DNA from: Acidobacteriota bacterium
Lineage (GTDB): Bacteria; Acidobacteriota; Holophagae; Acanthopleuribacterales; Acanthopleuribacteraceae
NCBI GenBank assembly: GCA_020637335.1
Contig: JACJWC010000004.1
Coordinates: 62,001-126,000, forward strand
DNA: 64,000 nt
Direction of reading: 5' to 3'
The number at the start of each line of letters is the position of its first letter. Position 1 is the first letter of the stretch. The notes beneath the pieces are model-generated. The model saw only the letters and a list, made by a program, of their open reading frames with translations. It had not been told where the DNA came from and ran no database searches. Positions 44,057-50,674 of this stretch are shown here, in pieces. A program made the position numbers and the translations under genes.

Positions 44057-44429
44057 GAATTTTTAAATCAATTTTGCCACCAATAATTCGCACTGCACCG
44101 AAGTCTCCCTCTAGTTCATATCCTTCGTTCGTCTTTATCAGCGAATCAAAATTTCCATAATCGATTGAGCCATCAGGATCAATTGTACCCCGCACCTTAT
44201 CAATAGATCTCAATCCTTTAACCTCTTTTACGTCCACAAAGGTTAAGGTCGCCTTTCGGTAACAGGTGAATTCCCCAGGTTTTGGTTTGCTGTAGTACTC
44301 TGACTCTGGCCACACGCTCGCTTCTATCTCAAATTCAAGGTTCCCATCCTGCTACCTCCATTTAAAAAAAAATGAGTCATTTAGATCTATGCCTCTAAAT
44401 TCTTCGAGCTCTGGCCAGTTCTTCCTCAT
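44049..44429 (-). pseudogene. Cassette gene with internal amber codon
   Basis: Starting at an ATG at 44429 the frame gives MRKNWPELEEFRGIDLNDSF, 5 more residues, then TAG (44352-44354), then 100 in-frame codons beginning QDGNLEFEIEASVWPESEYY and ending in GGKIDLKIHT. The stop codon is within the attC site. The reading across the TAG is continuous in style, so a nonsense change or readthrough is likely. A start after the TAG, at the GTG at 44315, would give 88 residues. The protein resembles small unknown beta-rich cassette proteins. It lies between a GTTATGC core site and an attC. Confidence 0.6.
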
Positions 44430-44433
44430 TCAC

Positions 44434-44440
44434 GCATAAC
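44434..44440 (-). other. Integron core site GTTATGC (attI/cassette boundary)
   Basis: The minus strand has GTTATGCG 4 bases before the cassette ATG. It matches the core of attC and attI sites and lies between the intI fragment and the cassette, where attI is expected. The seven-base motif alone is weak; position gives it value. Confidence 0.5.
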
Positions 44441-44524
44441 CACTGATTATCATGTTGATATGACCTGATACATGGGAATTATTCATATTCCAAGCCATAA
44501 TGAATTAAACTGATTTCAACCTTA

Positions 44525-44745
44525 ATGCGGGAGTCCGGCGTGGTCAAGCAGAATCAACGGATCATGGATGAGGTAGGTAAAGGAGACGCTTCGGCGCAAG
44601 CACTATTCCATTCACACGGAACGAAGCTACTGTGACTGGATTGGCCCTTACATTCTGTTCCACCGGTTCCAGGACCGGACTAGTCTTTTGCAAGGCGACG
44701 AACAACGCATCGAATCGTTTTTGACCCAACTGGCCACCGAGAACC
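44525..44745 (+). pseudogene. Integron integrase (IntI-like tyrosine recombinase), N-terminal fragment
   Basis: From an ATG at 44525 one frame gives NQRIMDEVGK; after a single-base shift near 44584 another gives ETLRRKHYSIHTERSYCDWI and then ILFHRFQ...IESFLTQLATE. This matches the N-terminal domain of IntI integrases (HYS-x-RTE-x-x-Y-x-x-W, then FI-x-FH, then E-x-FL-x-x-LA-x-E). Similarity stops at about 44745 and the catalytic domain with Arg and Tyr is absent, so the gene is dead. It points away from the cassette, exactly as intI does in integrons. Other tyrosine recombinases share the motif, but the attC nearby favours IntI. Confidence 0.65.
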
Positions 44746-44833
44746 CAGAATCAGGCTATGAATGGCCTTGTCTTCTTGTATCGACGGGTCCCAAACCGAA
44801 AGAGGTACATCTTCCTTTTTGTCTTCCCAGCGC

Positions 44834-45064
44834 TCATATGCCCCATAAGCCGCAATAAGCATTAGGGACAGCTAAGGGGTCCAAACTTCGAACTGCGGCC
44901 AACGCCTGGTCAAGACCCGGTCGTTGCCGATTCGATCCGGTAAATCCCCGATCGGTGTAAATCCGATCCTGCTCAACGCCGAGCACCGCCAACAGTCCGC
45001 ATTGAACATCAAGGTCCTGTTTGTCGGTCGAGCATCGCGCATACCCAATCAAAGTGTTCGACAT
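44834..45064 (-). pseudogene. Serine recombinase (resolvase/invertase), N-terminal fragment
   Basis: The first ~67 residues (MSNTLIGYARCSTDKQDLDV..., IYTDRGFTGSNRQRPGLDQA, LAAVRS) match the catalytic domain of Tn3-type resolvases, including the active-site Ser in ARCST. After SLDPLAVP the sequence leaves the family (full-length proteins run ~185 residues) and stops. It is a truncated relic. It starts 22 bases after the small zinc-ribbon-like gene, on the same strand. Confidence 0.75.
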
Positions 45065-45086
45065 GGATCCATCCCAGAATCAATAT

Positions 45087-45341
45087 TCATCTTCGCGGTT
45101 GCTCCGGCAGAAATGATCGAATGCCGTTAGACGTGGCATCCTCAATCAGAAGTCGACCACATTCGCTACAGACTACCAAGATGTCACTTCGCATGATGAT
45201 CTGGTTTATCGCATCGCGGGCAGAAATTGAATCATCTATTTGATCTAGGATTTCCTCGTTCGTAACCACGCTAACGCCTGCTCCTGCGAACAGGTTCTTA
45301 TGCACGCTGTTTCCGCACGCGCATTTGATCCATGAAGCCAT
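45087..45341 (-). CDS. Small Cys-rich (zinc-ribbon-like) protein
   Basis: The 84-residue protein has KCACGNSVHKNLFAGAGVSV near the start and LVVCSECGRLLIED near residue 55. The two Cys pairs (CxC and CxxC) look like a zinc ribbon. I recall similar small proteins of unknown function near toxin arrays but cannot check. The last residues (EQPRR) may be altered by a junction with the adjacent resolvase relic. GTTAGGC lies 9 bases before the ATG, an exact integron core sequence, so this may be another cassette gene that lost its attC. Confidence 0.6.
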   Translation of the reverse strand: MASWIKCACGNSVHKNLFAGAGVSVVTNEEILDQIDDSISARDAINQIIMRSDILVVCSECGRLLIEDATSNGIRSFLPEQPRR

Positions 45342-45350
45342 CGTTTACCC

Positions 45351-45357
45351 GCCTAAC
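45351..45357 (-). other. GTTAGGC core-site-like sequence
   Basis: The minus strand has GTTAGGCGGG, a perfect GTTRRRY core, just upstream of the zinc-ribbon-like gene. A partner attC fold was not found on its upstream side, so it is tentative. Confidence 0.35.
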
Positions 45358-45414
45358 TATGTAGGGTTTAAGTATAAATGCTCCACGACCATATGCTCGT
45401 AAATATAAGCTAAG

Positions 45415-45461
45415 AATTGCCCTGTTTCGGATGAGCATCGACCAACCAAAGTGTTGGCCAT
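45415..45461 (-). pseudogene. Second, degenerate copy of the resolvase 5' end
   Basis: ATGGCCAACACTTTGGTTGG then CGATGCTCATCC on the minus strand closely follows the start of the resolvase fragment at 45064 (ATGTCGAACACTTTGATTGG, then CGATGCTCGACC), with a 6-base deletion. It is a relic only. Confidence 0.5.
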
Positions 45462-45653
45462 TGTCCATCCTGTAACGTTTAAGGTGGGTTCATTGAGAAA
45501 AACATCGTACCACCTAAACGGACGGATGAAGCTCCCTATTTTGCTGGATGGGTGGCCTTCTGGAAAAGTGTCCGGTGGGGGATCCTTTTCTGGACAGAAT
45601 GCTGGGGATACAGCATTTGGTAATTTGTCTGTCGAATTTTTTGATTTAATCCT

Positions 45654-46040
45654 CTACTGTTTTGACATATAGAGATTTTTGAAATACGGCCAAGGTAGAA
45701 AATAACGAATTGCAATAGTTGTTGACCCGGTCTCTGGTCCAAACCAATCATCTCCTGCATAAATTATTACCTGGCTTCCTCGATTATTGAAAAATGTGAT
45801 TTGGTACTTCGGCACTATTACCCACATTTCTTTACCTTTAGCTTTTCGAACTACTTGAAAAAAATGTGCTACCTCTTGTTTGTCATCAATTCTTATTTCA
45901 TGAGTTTTGCCTTTATTATCCATCTCTTCAATTAAAATCTTTTCTACTGAACTTCTATACATATATAGATTTATCAAAGGATTTCGCGAAGAACAATTAT
46001 TAAGAAGAATGGCAAATAAAAATAATTTCCAAATCCTCAT
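45654..46040 (-). CDS. Small lipoprotein (putative immunity protein)
   Basis: The 128-residue protein starts MRIWKLFLFAILLNNCSSRN, a lipoprotein-like signal with Cys at 16. The mature part is beta-rich (VEKILIEEMDNKGKTHEIRI, VIVPKYQITFFNNRGSQVII). No family is recognised. Its ATG overlaps by ATGA the stop of a short reading frame (46037-46100) that looks like the end of a toxin tip. That toxin-immunity arrangement recurs in this region, which is the only evidence for the role. Confidence 0.6.
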   Translation of the reverse strand: MRIWKLFLFAILLNNCSSRNPLINLYMYRSSVEKILIEEMDNKGKTHEIRIDDKQEVAHFFQVVRKAKGKEMWVIVPKYQITFFNNRGSQVIIYAGDDWFGPETGSTTIAIRYFLPWPYFKNLYMSKQ

Positions 46041-46100
46041 TTTTTAGCCTCGTTTTGTTGTCGTTCAATTCTTTTTGCTAATTTCCCCACCAATTTTCCC
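46037..46100 (-). pseudogene. Truncated C-terminal tail of a toxin-like ORF
   Basis: The minus strand reads GKLVGKLAKRIERQQNEAKK and stops in ATGA with the lipoprotein gene. The frame is cut exactly at the 33-bp repeat at 46101, so the rest of the gene was lost there. The basic, helical end resembles Rhs C-terminal tips; identity is inferred. Confidence 0.4.
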
Positions 46101-46133
46101 TGATCTTCCCCCGATTTAGTGGACAGTTGGATG
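46101..46133 (+). repeat. 33-bp terminal inverted repeat, left copy (IS3 type)
   Basis: The sequence starts TGATCTTCCCCCGATTTAGT and is repeated perfectly, in opposite orientation, at 50062-50094. TGATCTTxCCC..x..TGGACA is the start of the ends of IS3 itself. The element body would extend to the right, where an IS3 transposase relic begins 21 bases on. Confidence 0.65.
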
Positions 46134-46153
46134 TTTAGAGTTGATTATGCCAC

Positions 46154-46408
46154 TTGATGATCTTTTATCCATTTGAGATGCAGCGGGAACTCAGGCGGCT
46201 AAGGGAAGAAAACCGTCAGTTGAAAATGGAGCGCGAAATCCTAAAAAAGGCGACGGGCCTTCTTCGCCAAGGACCTGAAGTGAGGTACCGCTTTATTCAG
46301 ATGCAAAGCAAGGCATATCCCGTTGAGGTTCTGTGCAGGGTAATGCGAGTAACCCGCATTAGACTCTATGAACAATCAAACAATCTAAAATACGGTGCAG
46401 ATTTTTAG
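46154..46408 (+). pseudogene. IS3-family transposase relic (orfA end fused to orfB start)
   Basis: ELRRLREENRQLKMEREILK then KAT is the leucine-zipper end of IS3 OrfA. RQGPEVRYRFIQMQSKAYPV then EVLCRVMRVTR is the start of OrfB. The two are in one frame here, whereas active elements need a -1 frameshift. The helix-turn-helix half of OrfA and the DDE domain of OrfB are missing. Similarity ends near 46365, so only ~200 bases of the element remain. It sits just inside the left copy of the 33-bp inverted repeat. Confidence 0.75.
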
Positions 46409-46954
46409 CGTAATAAATTTATTGTCCTTAGTTAAATTTATTATCGACTTTGGCGTTTTTCCTTCAAACCCATCTCCCAAACTTTGTTCATCCATAGTAT
46501 AGCGAAAGCATTTATCTGACCAGGTTATCCAATAATCCGTTTCAATTCTCACCCCCTCTGTTTCAGCACAAAAATATTCGAGGATTTCTTTAACCGTAAA
46601 TCCGTGGGTTCTGCTCAACTTATCCAAGAATGAGCTTTTGTGCATTGCAGGGTTTTGAATGTCGCACTGAATGGTAAAGCATGTTTCCGAAAGGGGTTCA
46701 TCCAAAATTGAAGCAAGAAAGTCTTCTGCAATAAACCCCTCTTTTACTTCAATTTTTTCTTCTGCAAACTTCATGGCAACCAGTACATCGTCATAATTTA
46801 AACAGATTGAATTTATATAATTTGAGTGCTTCTCAACGAAAGGCCAAACTTTTGTTGGTTCTTCTCCAATGAATTTTATAACTTCACGTGGGGTCCTTAG
46901 CTCAGCGCAGTTATCAAAAAACCCAAAAAGAAACATACAGGATAGTAACAACAT
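46385..46954 (-). CDS. Secreted small protein, unknown (putative immunity protein)
   Basis: The 189-residue protein has a hydrophobic start (MLLLSCMFLFGFFDNCAEL), a signal peptide or lipoprotein signal. The rest (TPREVIKFIGEEPTKVWPFV, HGFTVKEILEYFCAETEGVR) is mixed alpha/beta and acidic. No family is recognised. TGGAGAACTA precedes the ATG, and a short fragment ending PEPKMEN stops immediately before it. It lies within the repeat-bounded segment of the Rhs array and may protect against a lost tip. Confidence 0.55.
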   Translation of the reverse strand: MLLLSCMFLFGFFDNCAELRTPREVIKFIGEEPTKVWPFVEKHSNYINSICLNYDDVLVAMKFAEEKIEVKEGFIAEDFLASILDEPLSETCFTIQCDIQNPAMHKSSFLDKLSRTHGFTVKEILEYFCAETEGVRIETDYWITWSDKCFRYTMDEQSLGDGFEGKTPKSIINLTKDNKFITLKICTVF

Positions 46955-47009
46955 TAGTTCTCCATTTTTGGCTCAGGAATCTGTTAAGTACCACTACTAT
47001 TCCAGGTGA

Positions 47010-47408
47010 TCAACAAACTCTAATTTCCAATTCAAGTGGGATTGATTTGTATTTTTTAGAAATTTTAACCCTCCCTGTATACACTACAAATCCACCTTCA
47101 ATAATTACTAAAAAACAATAACTCCCTTCTTCCAATTCAATTAAAAATTCTCCTTTTTCATTCACTTGACTGCTAAAGTCATATAAAACTCCATCTTTGC
47201 AAAGATAAAGCACCAAAGGAACTTCAGGATTAAACTCTCTGGAGCTTTCGATCTCCAAAGATCCAACGAACACATTGGAATTTATCAGCTTGCTTATTTC
47301 AAATATCTCGCAAGAATCAGAATTATGGATAATCTGATCAAAAATTTCAGAGCAATTTGAGTGGTGATTTAGCAAAGAAATGCATAAAAAAACAAGATTC
47401 AAGGTCAA
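47010..47408 (-). CDS. Small secreted beta-rich protein (putative immunity protein)
   Basis: The 132-residue frame starts at a TTG that overlaps the stop of the preceding toxin-tip fragment. It begins MTLNLVFLCISLLNHHSNCS, a weak signal-like stretch. The remainder (LINSNVFVGSLEIESSREFN, FLIELEEGSYCFLVIIEGGF) looks like a beta sandwich of the prealbumin or carboxypeptidase-regulatory kind, as do the two paralogous lipoproteins to the right. No ribosome site is strong, so translation may depend on coupling. Function inferred from position. Confidence 0.5.
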   Translation of the reverse strand: MTLNLVFLCISLLNHHSNCSEIFDQIIHNSDSCEIFEISKLINSNVFVGSLEIESSREFNPEVPLVLYLCKDGVLYDFSSQVNEKGEFLIELEEGSYCFLVIIEGGFVVYTGRVKISKKYKSIPLELEIRVC

Positions 47409-47563
47409 TTGTCTTTTTTCATTTTCTCTAATTGTCGTTTTTTTTCTGCATGGGAATTAACGTTTACCTTTTTCAGCCAATTGGGCGCAAATTTGATTGG
47501 TCTATTCTGCAGCTTTCCATTACCTGCCATGTGAGGGGTGAAATCGGGTCTTTGTTTTTGCAT
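47405..47563 (-). pseudogene. Rhs C-terminal tip fragment
   Basis: A 52-codon frame reads MQKQRPDFTPHMAGNGKLQN and ends in EKKRQLEKMKKDN. The basic end and DFTPH motif are like ends of Rhs toxin tips. In-frame reading continues upstream to a stop at about 47593, and a neighbouring frame reads GGKMQYLAAHEKAF, so the tip seems frameshifted and lacks its Rhs core. It overlaps the start of the next small gene. Confidence 0.45.
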
Positions 47564-47624
47564 ATCTTGTTTTCTTTAAAATGCTTTTTCGTGAGCCGCT
47601 AAATATTGCATTTTACCACCTACT

Positions 47625-48098
47625 CTATTTGGGCTCAGGAAATAGTGCTTTCTCCACCCAGGGAGAGTCTAATAACCAGCGAAATTCTGCATCTTCAAGT
47701 ATTTCGGCAATTGAAATGCTGTAACAATCCCACATTATTATTGGCCTGCTCCTACAAAAAAACACTTTTCCCGGGTCTTTTTTTAACTTTTCTAGCTCAT
47801 GGTTTGAATATTTTGTATCCAACTTTTTGAAGCCGAAAGCAGCTATCGCTCGGAAAAATGGTATGTCTGAATTTGATAATTTTGTAAACAAATCCACATC
47901 GCCAAATGACACAACGTATGCTATAGCCAATAAATTTTTTGAACACTGCTTATCTTCCCCCTGACTATCCGAGGGCTCGAAAACATAATCCTCAAACAAT
48001 GAAAAAGCATACACTATTTTTTCTGAACAATTTAACTCGACAAAACTTCTAATTTCTTCTTGAGAAAGCTGGAGGAAAAAACAACATATATAAAACAT
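47625..48098 (-). CDS. Putative immunity protein of the Rhs tip
   Basis: The 157-residue protein starts MFYICCFFLQLSQEEIRSFV at an ATG 4 bases behind the stop of the Rhs gene, with GGAG overlapping that gene's last codons. It is helical and acidic, with no recognised family (IAYVVSFGDVDLFTKLSNSD, FRWLLDSPWVEKALFPEPK). Immunity genes normally lie directly after their toxin, so position makes it the best candidate partner of the Rhs C-terminal domain. Whether it is secreted depends on the start: the first 12 residues are hydrophobic but short. Confidence 0.55.
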   Translation of the reverse strand: MFYICCFFLQLSQEEIRSFVELNCSEKIVYAFSLFEDYVFEPSDSQGEDKQCSKNLLAIAYVVSFGDVDLFTKLSNSDIPFFRAIAAFGFKKLDTKYSNHELEKLKKDPGKVFFCRSRPIIMWDCYSISIAEILEDAEFRWLLDSPWVEKALFPEPK

Positions 48099-48099
48099 A

Positions 48100-49490
48100 C
48101 TATTCTCCGTATTGCTCGATGTTCGCCCTTCTGCCCTTTTCATCTTTAATGTGCGTATAAGTTTCTCTTTTTTGTTTTCGGTGTTTTAAGAAACCATTTT
48201 CCGAAGGAAAAGCTCCCTCAAATTGATGGATTCCCACAGCCTGGTACTCTCGATTTGAATACGCATAGGCATCTTGCAAATGGTCTTTTCCTAGGCCTTT
48301 TTTGTATCCATTTTCAATATTTGGATCAATGGTGAGAACTACCTTATACTTGCTTTGAGCGATTGTTTCAAGAGTTTCTTGACCATCCGTTGTTGACATT
48401 ATTTCTGCTAACGCAGCCGTCAATATTGCCATATTTGCTTTTTTGTTTCCTTTTAACACTATTATGAGTTCAAGGCCAAAGGGGTCTGAATGAAGAATGG
48501 GACTATTTTTAACATATGTATATAAATTAACTTTTCGACTATTTATCAACCTATCTGCATTAACCCTAATTGGGTCCGGCTCAAAAACCGGCCGTAGATG
48601 GGGTGGTAGGTACGGGCTTGCATCCAAATCAGCGCATGGTCGGGGTTTTGGTCGTTTTTCATAGTTTGGTGGCCGGTGTAGTCGGCGGTGATGGGCAGGC
48701 AGGCGGTGTCTTCGGCCCAGTTGTTGCCGAAGGCGTAGTAGTCCTTGTAGCCGATCCATTGGCCGGAGGTGTCGCTGTACTGGCGCGGGCTGCCCAAATG
48801 ATCGCTGTGCGCGTAGATGCGGGTTGGACAGGTTTTATTGGCTTCCAGGACATCGCTGGCGATCAGGTTCTCGCCTAGGTAGTAGTGGGTCTTTTCCAGG
48901 GTGAGGCCTATTCCATCCCAGCGGTACTCTTCCAGCGGTTTTCCACTAGCACTGAACAGAACATAGTTTTTATCCGCTTGGCCATCGCTCCAGGTGGCCA
49001 TGCGCTTTTCTTCGCAATCATAGGCGATGTGTTGGTCCGGTCCGTAGGCTACCATACGGTTCCTCAGATTGTATTGATAGGTCAAACCATCTGGTGTGGC
49101 AATGGCCATGCCCAGGGGATGGTATTGCCAGCCTTCCAGTCGGTTGGTTGGATTGCGTTGCTCTTGCTTGGCAATGACCCGGGCGTTCTCCACTTGGACG
49201 ACCGCATCGCGCAGATCGTTGGTGCCATTGCCATCCAGGTCCTTGTCCGCATTTGAGCCATGAAACACATTTACCACAAATGTATCTGCGTCATCCACTT
49301 TTCCATCGCCATTGAGGTCCGGAGAGACGGGATAGTTCAGATTGCCCGAATTGGGCGTGGTTCCGCCGCGATCGATTTGGTTACCTTGGGCATCGTAATA
49401 TAAATCCTCAAACTGAAACCCTTGCGGACCCTGGTATTCGCATCGAATCAGGCAAGTAATTGGAATTCCCACACAGTAATAGTTGCACAA
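48100..49490 (-). pseudogene. Rhs-repeat protein, 5'-truncated and frameshifted, with dockerin-like segment
   Basis: One frame (49490 to 48546) encodes Rhs repeats: GMAIATPDGLTYQYNLRNRM, GENLIASDVLEANKTC, YAHSDHLGSPRQYSDTSGQW and the core-end motif WMQARTYHPIYGRFL. A one-base loss near 48582 then shifts to the frame EPDPIRVNADRLINSRKVNL, NSPILHSDPFGLE and a ~130-residue tip ending at 48100. Before the repeats, SPDLNGDGKVDDADTFVVNV and ADKDLDGNGTNDLRDA look like two dockerin calcium loops. A stop sits two codons upstream of the first codon, so the N terminus is lost. The tip family is unclear. Confidence 0.7.
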
Positions 49491-49560
49491 AGTCTAAAGT
49501 GTTGTGTGTCCTCCCTTCCCTAGGGAGGGTCAGTGGTTGGGAAGGCAGAGTTTGACTTCT

Positions 49561-49962
49561 CTATTCTGGATCCGGGGTTCTATATTTTTTGAAAAACACC
49601 TTTCGACTAATCTTCTCATTTTCTCCCTCAATTGAAAGGCACTCAAATGAATTTACATCTCCATCTAGACCATAATATAAATTTGAGCCTTCAATTTTTT
49701 TGTGGAAAAGAAAACAAACTTTATTTGCTGTAGTTTGAAATGAGAAAACAGCAATACCATTTTCGTCAGAATAAAAGTGGCCAATTTGATCAACTTTTGT
49801 CAAAGGAAGACCAACACTTCTGGATGAAACTAACACCAAAACGCTTGATATGGGATTACCTGTTTCGCTTTCAATAAGCTGAAATTGGACATATACATTT
49901 TTAGAATTTCTTGAACACTGGCATATTAGGAGAAACACTAGATGGCTAATTTTCAATTGCAT
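49561..49962 (-). CDS. Small lipoprotein, paralogue A
   Basis: The 133-residue protein starts MQLKISHLVFLLICQCSRNS with a lipoprotein-like signal, and AGAGAGG precedes the ATG. The mature part (VYVQFQLIESETGNPISSVL, HFYSDENGIAVFSFQTTANK, VCFLFHKKIEGSNLYYGLDG) matches the lipoprotein at 50243-50647 along its whole length. The fold looks like a carboxypeptidase-regulatory or transthyretin-like beta sandwich. Upstream in the same frame is a stub of an Rhs core end, so it may be the immunity or partner gene of a lost tip. Confidence 0.65.
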   Translation of the reverse strand: MQLKISHLVFLLICQCSRNSKNVYVQFQLIESETGNPISSVLVLVSSRSVGLPLTKVDQIGHFYSDENGIAVFSFQTTANKVCFLFHKKIEGSNLYYGLDGDVNSFECLSIEGENEKISRKVFFKKYRTPDPE

Positions 49963-50076
49963 TATCAATTTCCTCTCTTTGGTCGAGTGTAGATCTGGTA
50001 ACAATTTAATCGGATCGGGTTCTAGAAAACTGCCGTAGTTGGGATGGTATGTCCGCGCCTGCATCCAACTGTCCAC
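49963..50076 (-). pseudogene. Rhs core-end stub
   Basis: The frame reads SWMQARTYHPNYGSFLEPDP then IKLLPDLHSTKERK and runs straight into the lipoprotein gene. The WMQARTYHPxYGxFLEPDP motif is the end of an Rhs core, the junction where variable tips attach. The stub starts inside the right copy of the 33-bp inverted repeat, so the rest of the core was removed there. Confidence 0.6.
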
Positions 50077-50094
50077 TAAATCGGGGGAAGATCA
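50062..50094 (-). repeat. 33-bp terminal inverted repeat, right copy (IS3 type)
   Basis: Reading leftward on the minus strand it starts TGATCTTCCCCCGATTTAGT and matches the copy at 46101-46133 in all 33 bases. It faces that copy, bounding 3,994 bases. The last bases, TTGGATG, also encode the Trp-Met of the Rhs stub. Confidence 0.65.
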
Positions 50095-50242
50095 AACTCA
50101 ATATTTTAGACCCCACTAATAAAACTACCCTGATATGGATTTTCAGCCGCAATGGGCGTTCAGAGTTTGCGGGAAAAATTATGAAGCCTACAGCCCTTGT
50201 CTCCAGTCCTTAGCGTTTTCTCAACAAAGTCCAATTCAAGTA

Positions 50243-50647
50243 TTATGGTTCTGGTTCAAGACGTTTATGCCTTTTCAAAAAAAATTTTAGCTGAAATCTT
50301 TCATTCTCATTTTTTACCTCAAGGCACTCTACTGGGTTTTTCTCCCAGTCCAGATCATAAAAAAAATCAGACCCTTCAATATCTTTATGGAATAACAAAC
50401 ATATTTGTTTTGTAGATGTTTGAAATTCATATTCAAACTCACCCTTGTCGTCCGAGAAAAAGTCACCAACCGGGAAAATTTTATCCATAGGGAATCCTGG
50501 GCTTTTTACTGTAATATTTATGGCTACGCCAGGAAGTGGCATACCGGTTTCACTATCTTCTAAATCAAGATTCAAATAAACAGTACGCTGATGGGAACTA
50601 CAGCCTATCAACAGAAAAGCAATTCCAATTATCAATCGCATCTTCAA
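50243..50647 (-). CDS. Small lipoprotein, paralogue B
   Basis: The 134-residue protein starts MKMRLIIGIAFLLIGCSSHQ, with the lipobox LIGC at residues 13-16. GGAGG lies 6 bases before a TTG start; an ATG two codons on is also possible. VYLNLDLEDSETGMPLPGVA, FFSDDKGEFEYEFQTSTKQI and CLLFHKDIEGSDFFYDLDWE align with the paralogue at 49561-49962. Both end in Pro/Glu (TPDPE, LEPEP). Duplicated lipoproteins at Rhs junctions suggest repeated tip exchange with immunity genes. Confidence 0.7.
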   Translation of the reverse strand: MKMRLIIGIAFLLIGCSSHQRTVYLNLDLEDSETGMPLPGVAINITVKSPGFPMDKIFPVGDFFSDDKGEFEYEFQTSTKQICLLFHKDIEGSDFFYDLDWEKNPVECLEVKNENERFQLKFFLKRHKRLEPEP

Positions 50648-50674
50648 TGAACTCCTCCCCTTCGGAATAAACCG

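Noticed and set aside
48570..48878. 102-codon plus frame opposite the Rhs gene
   Set aside because: The minus strand encodes Rhs repeats across the whole span; the plus frame is a Gly/Val-rich shadow.
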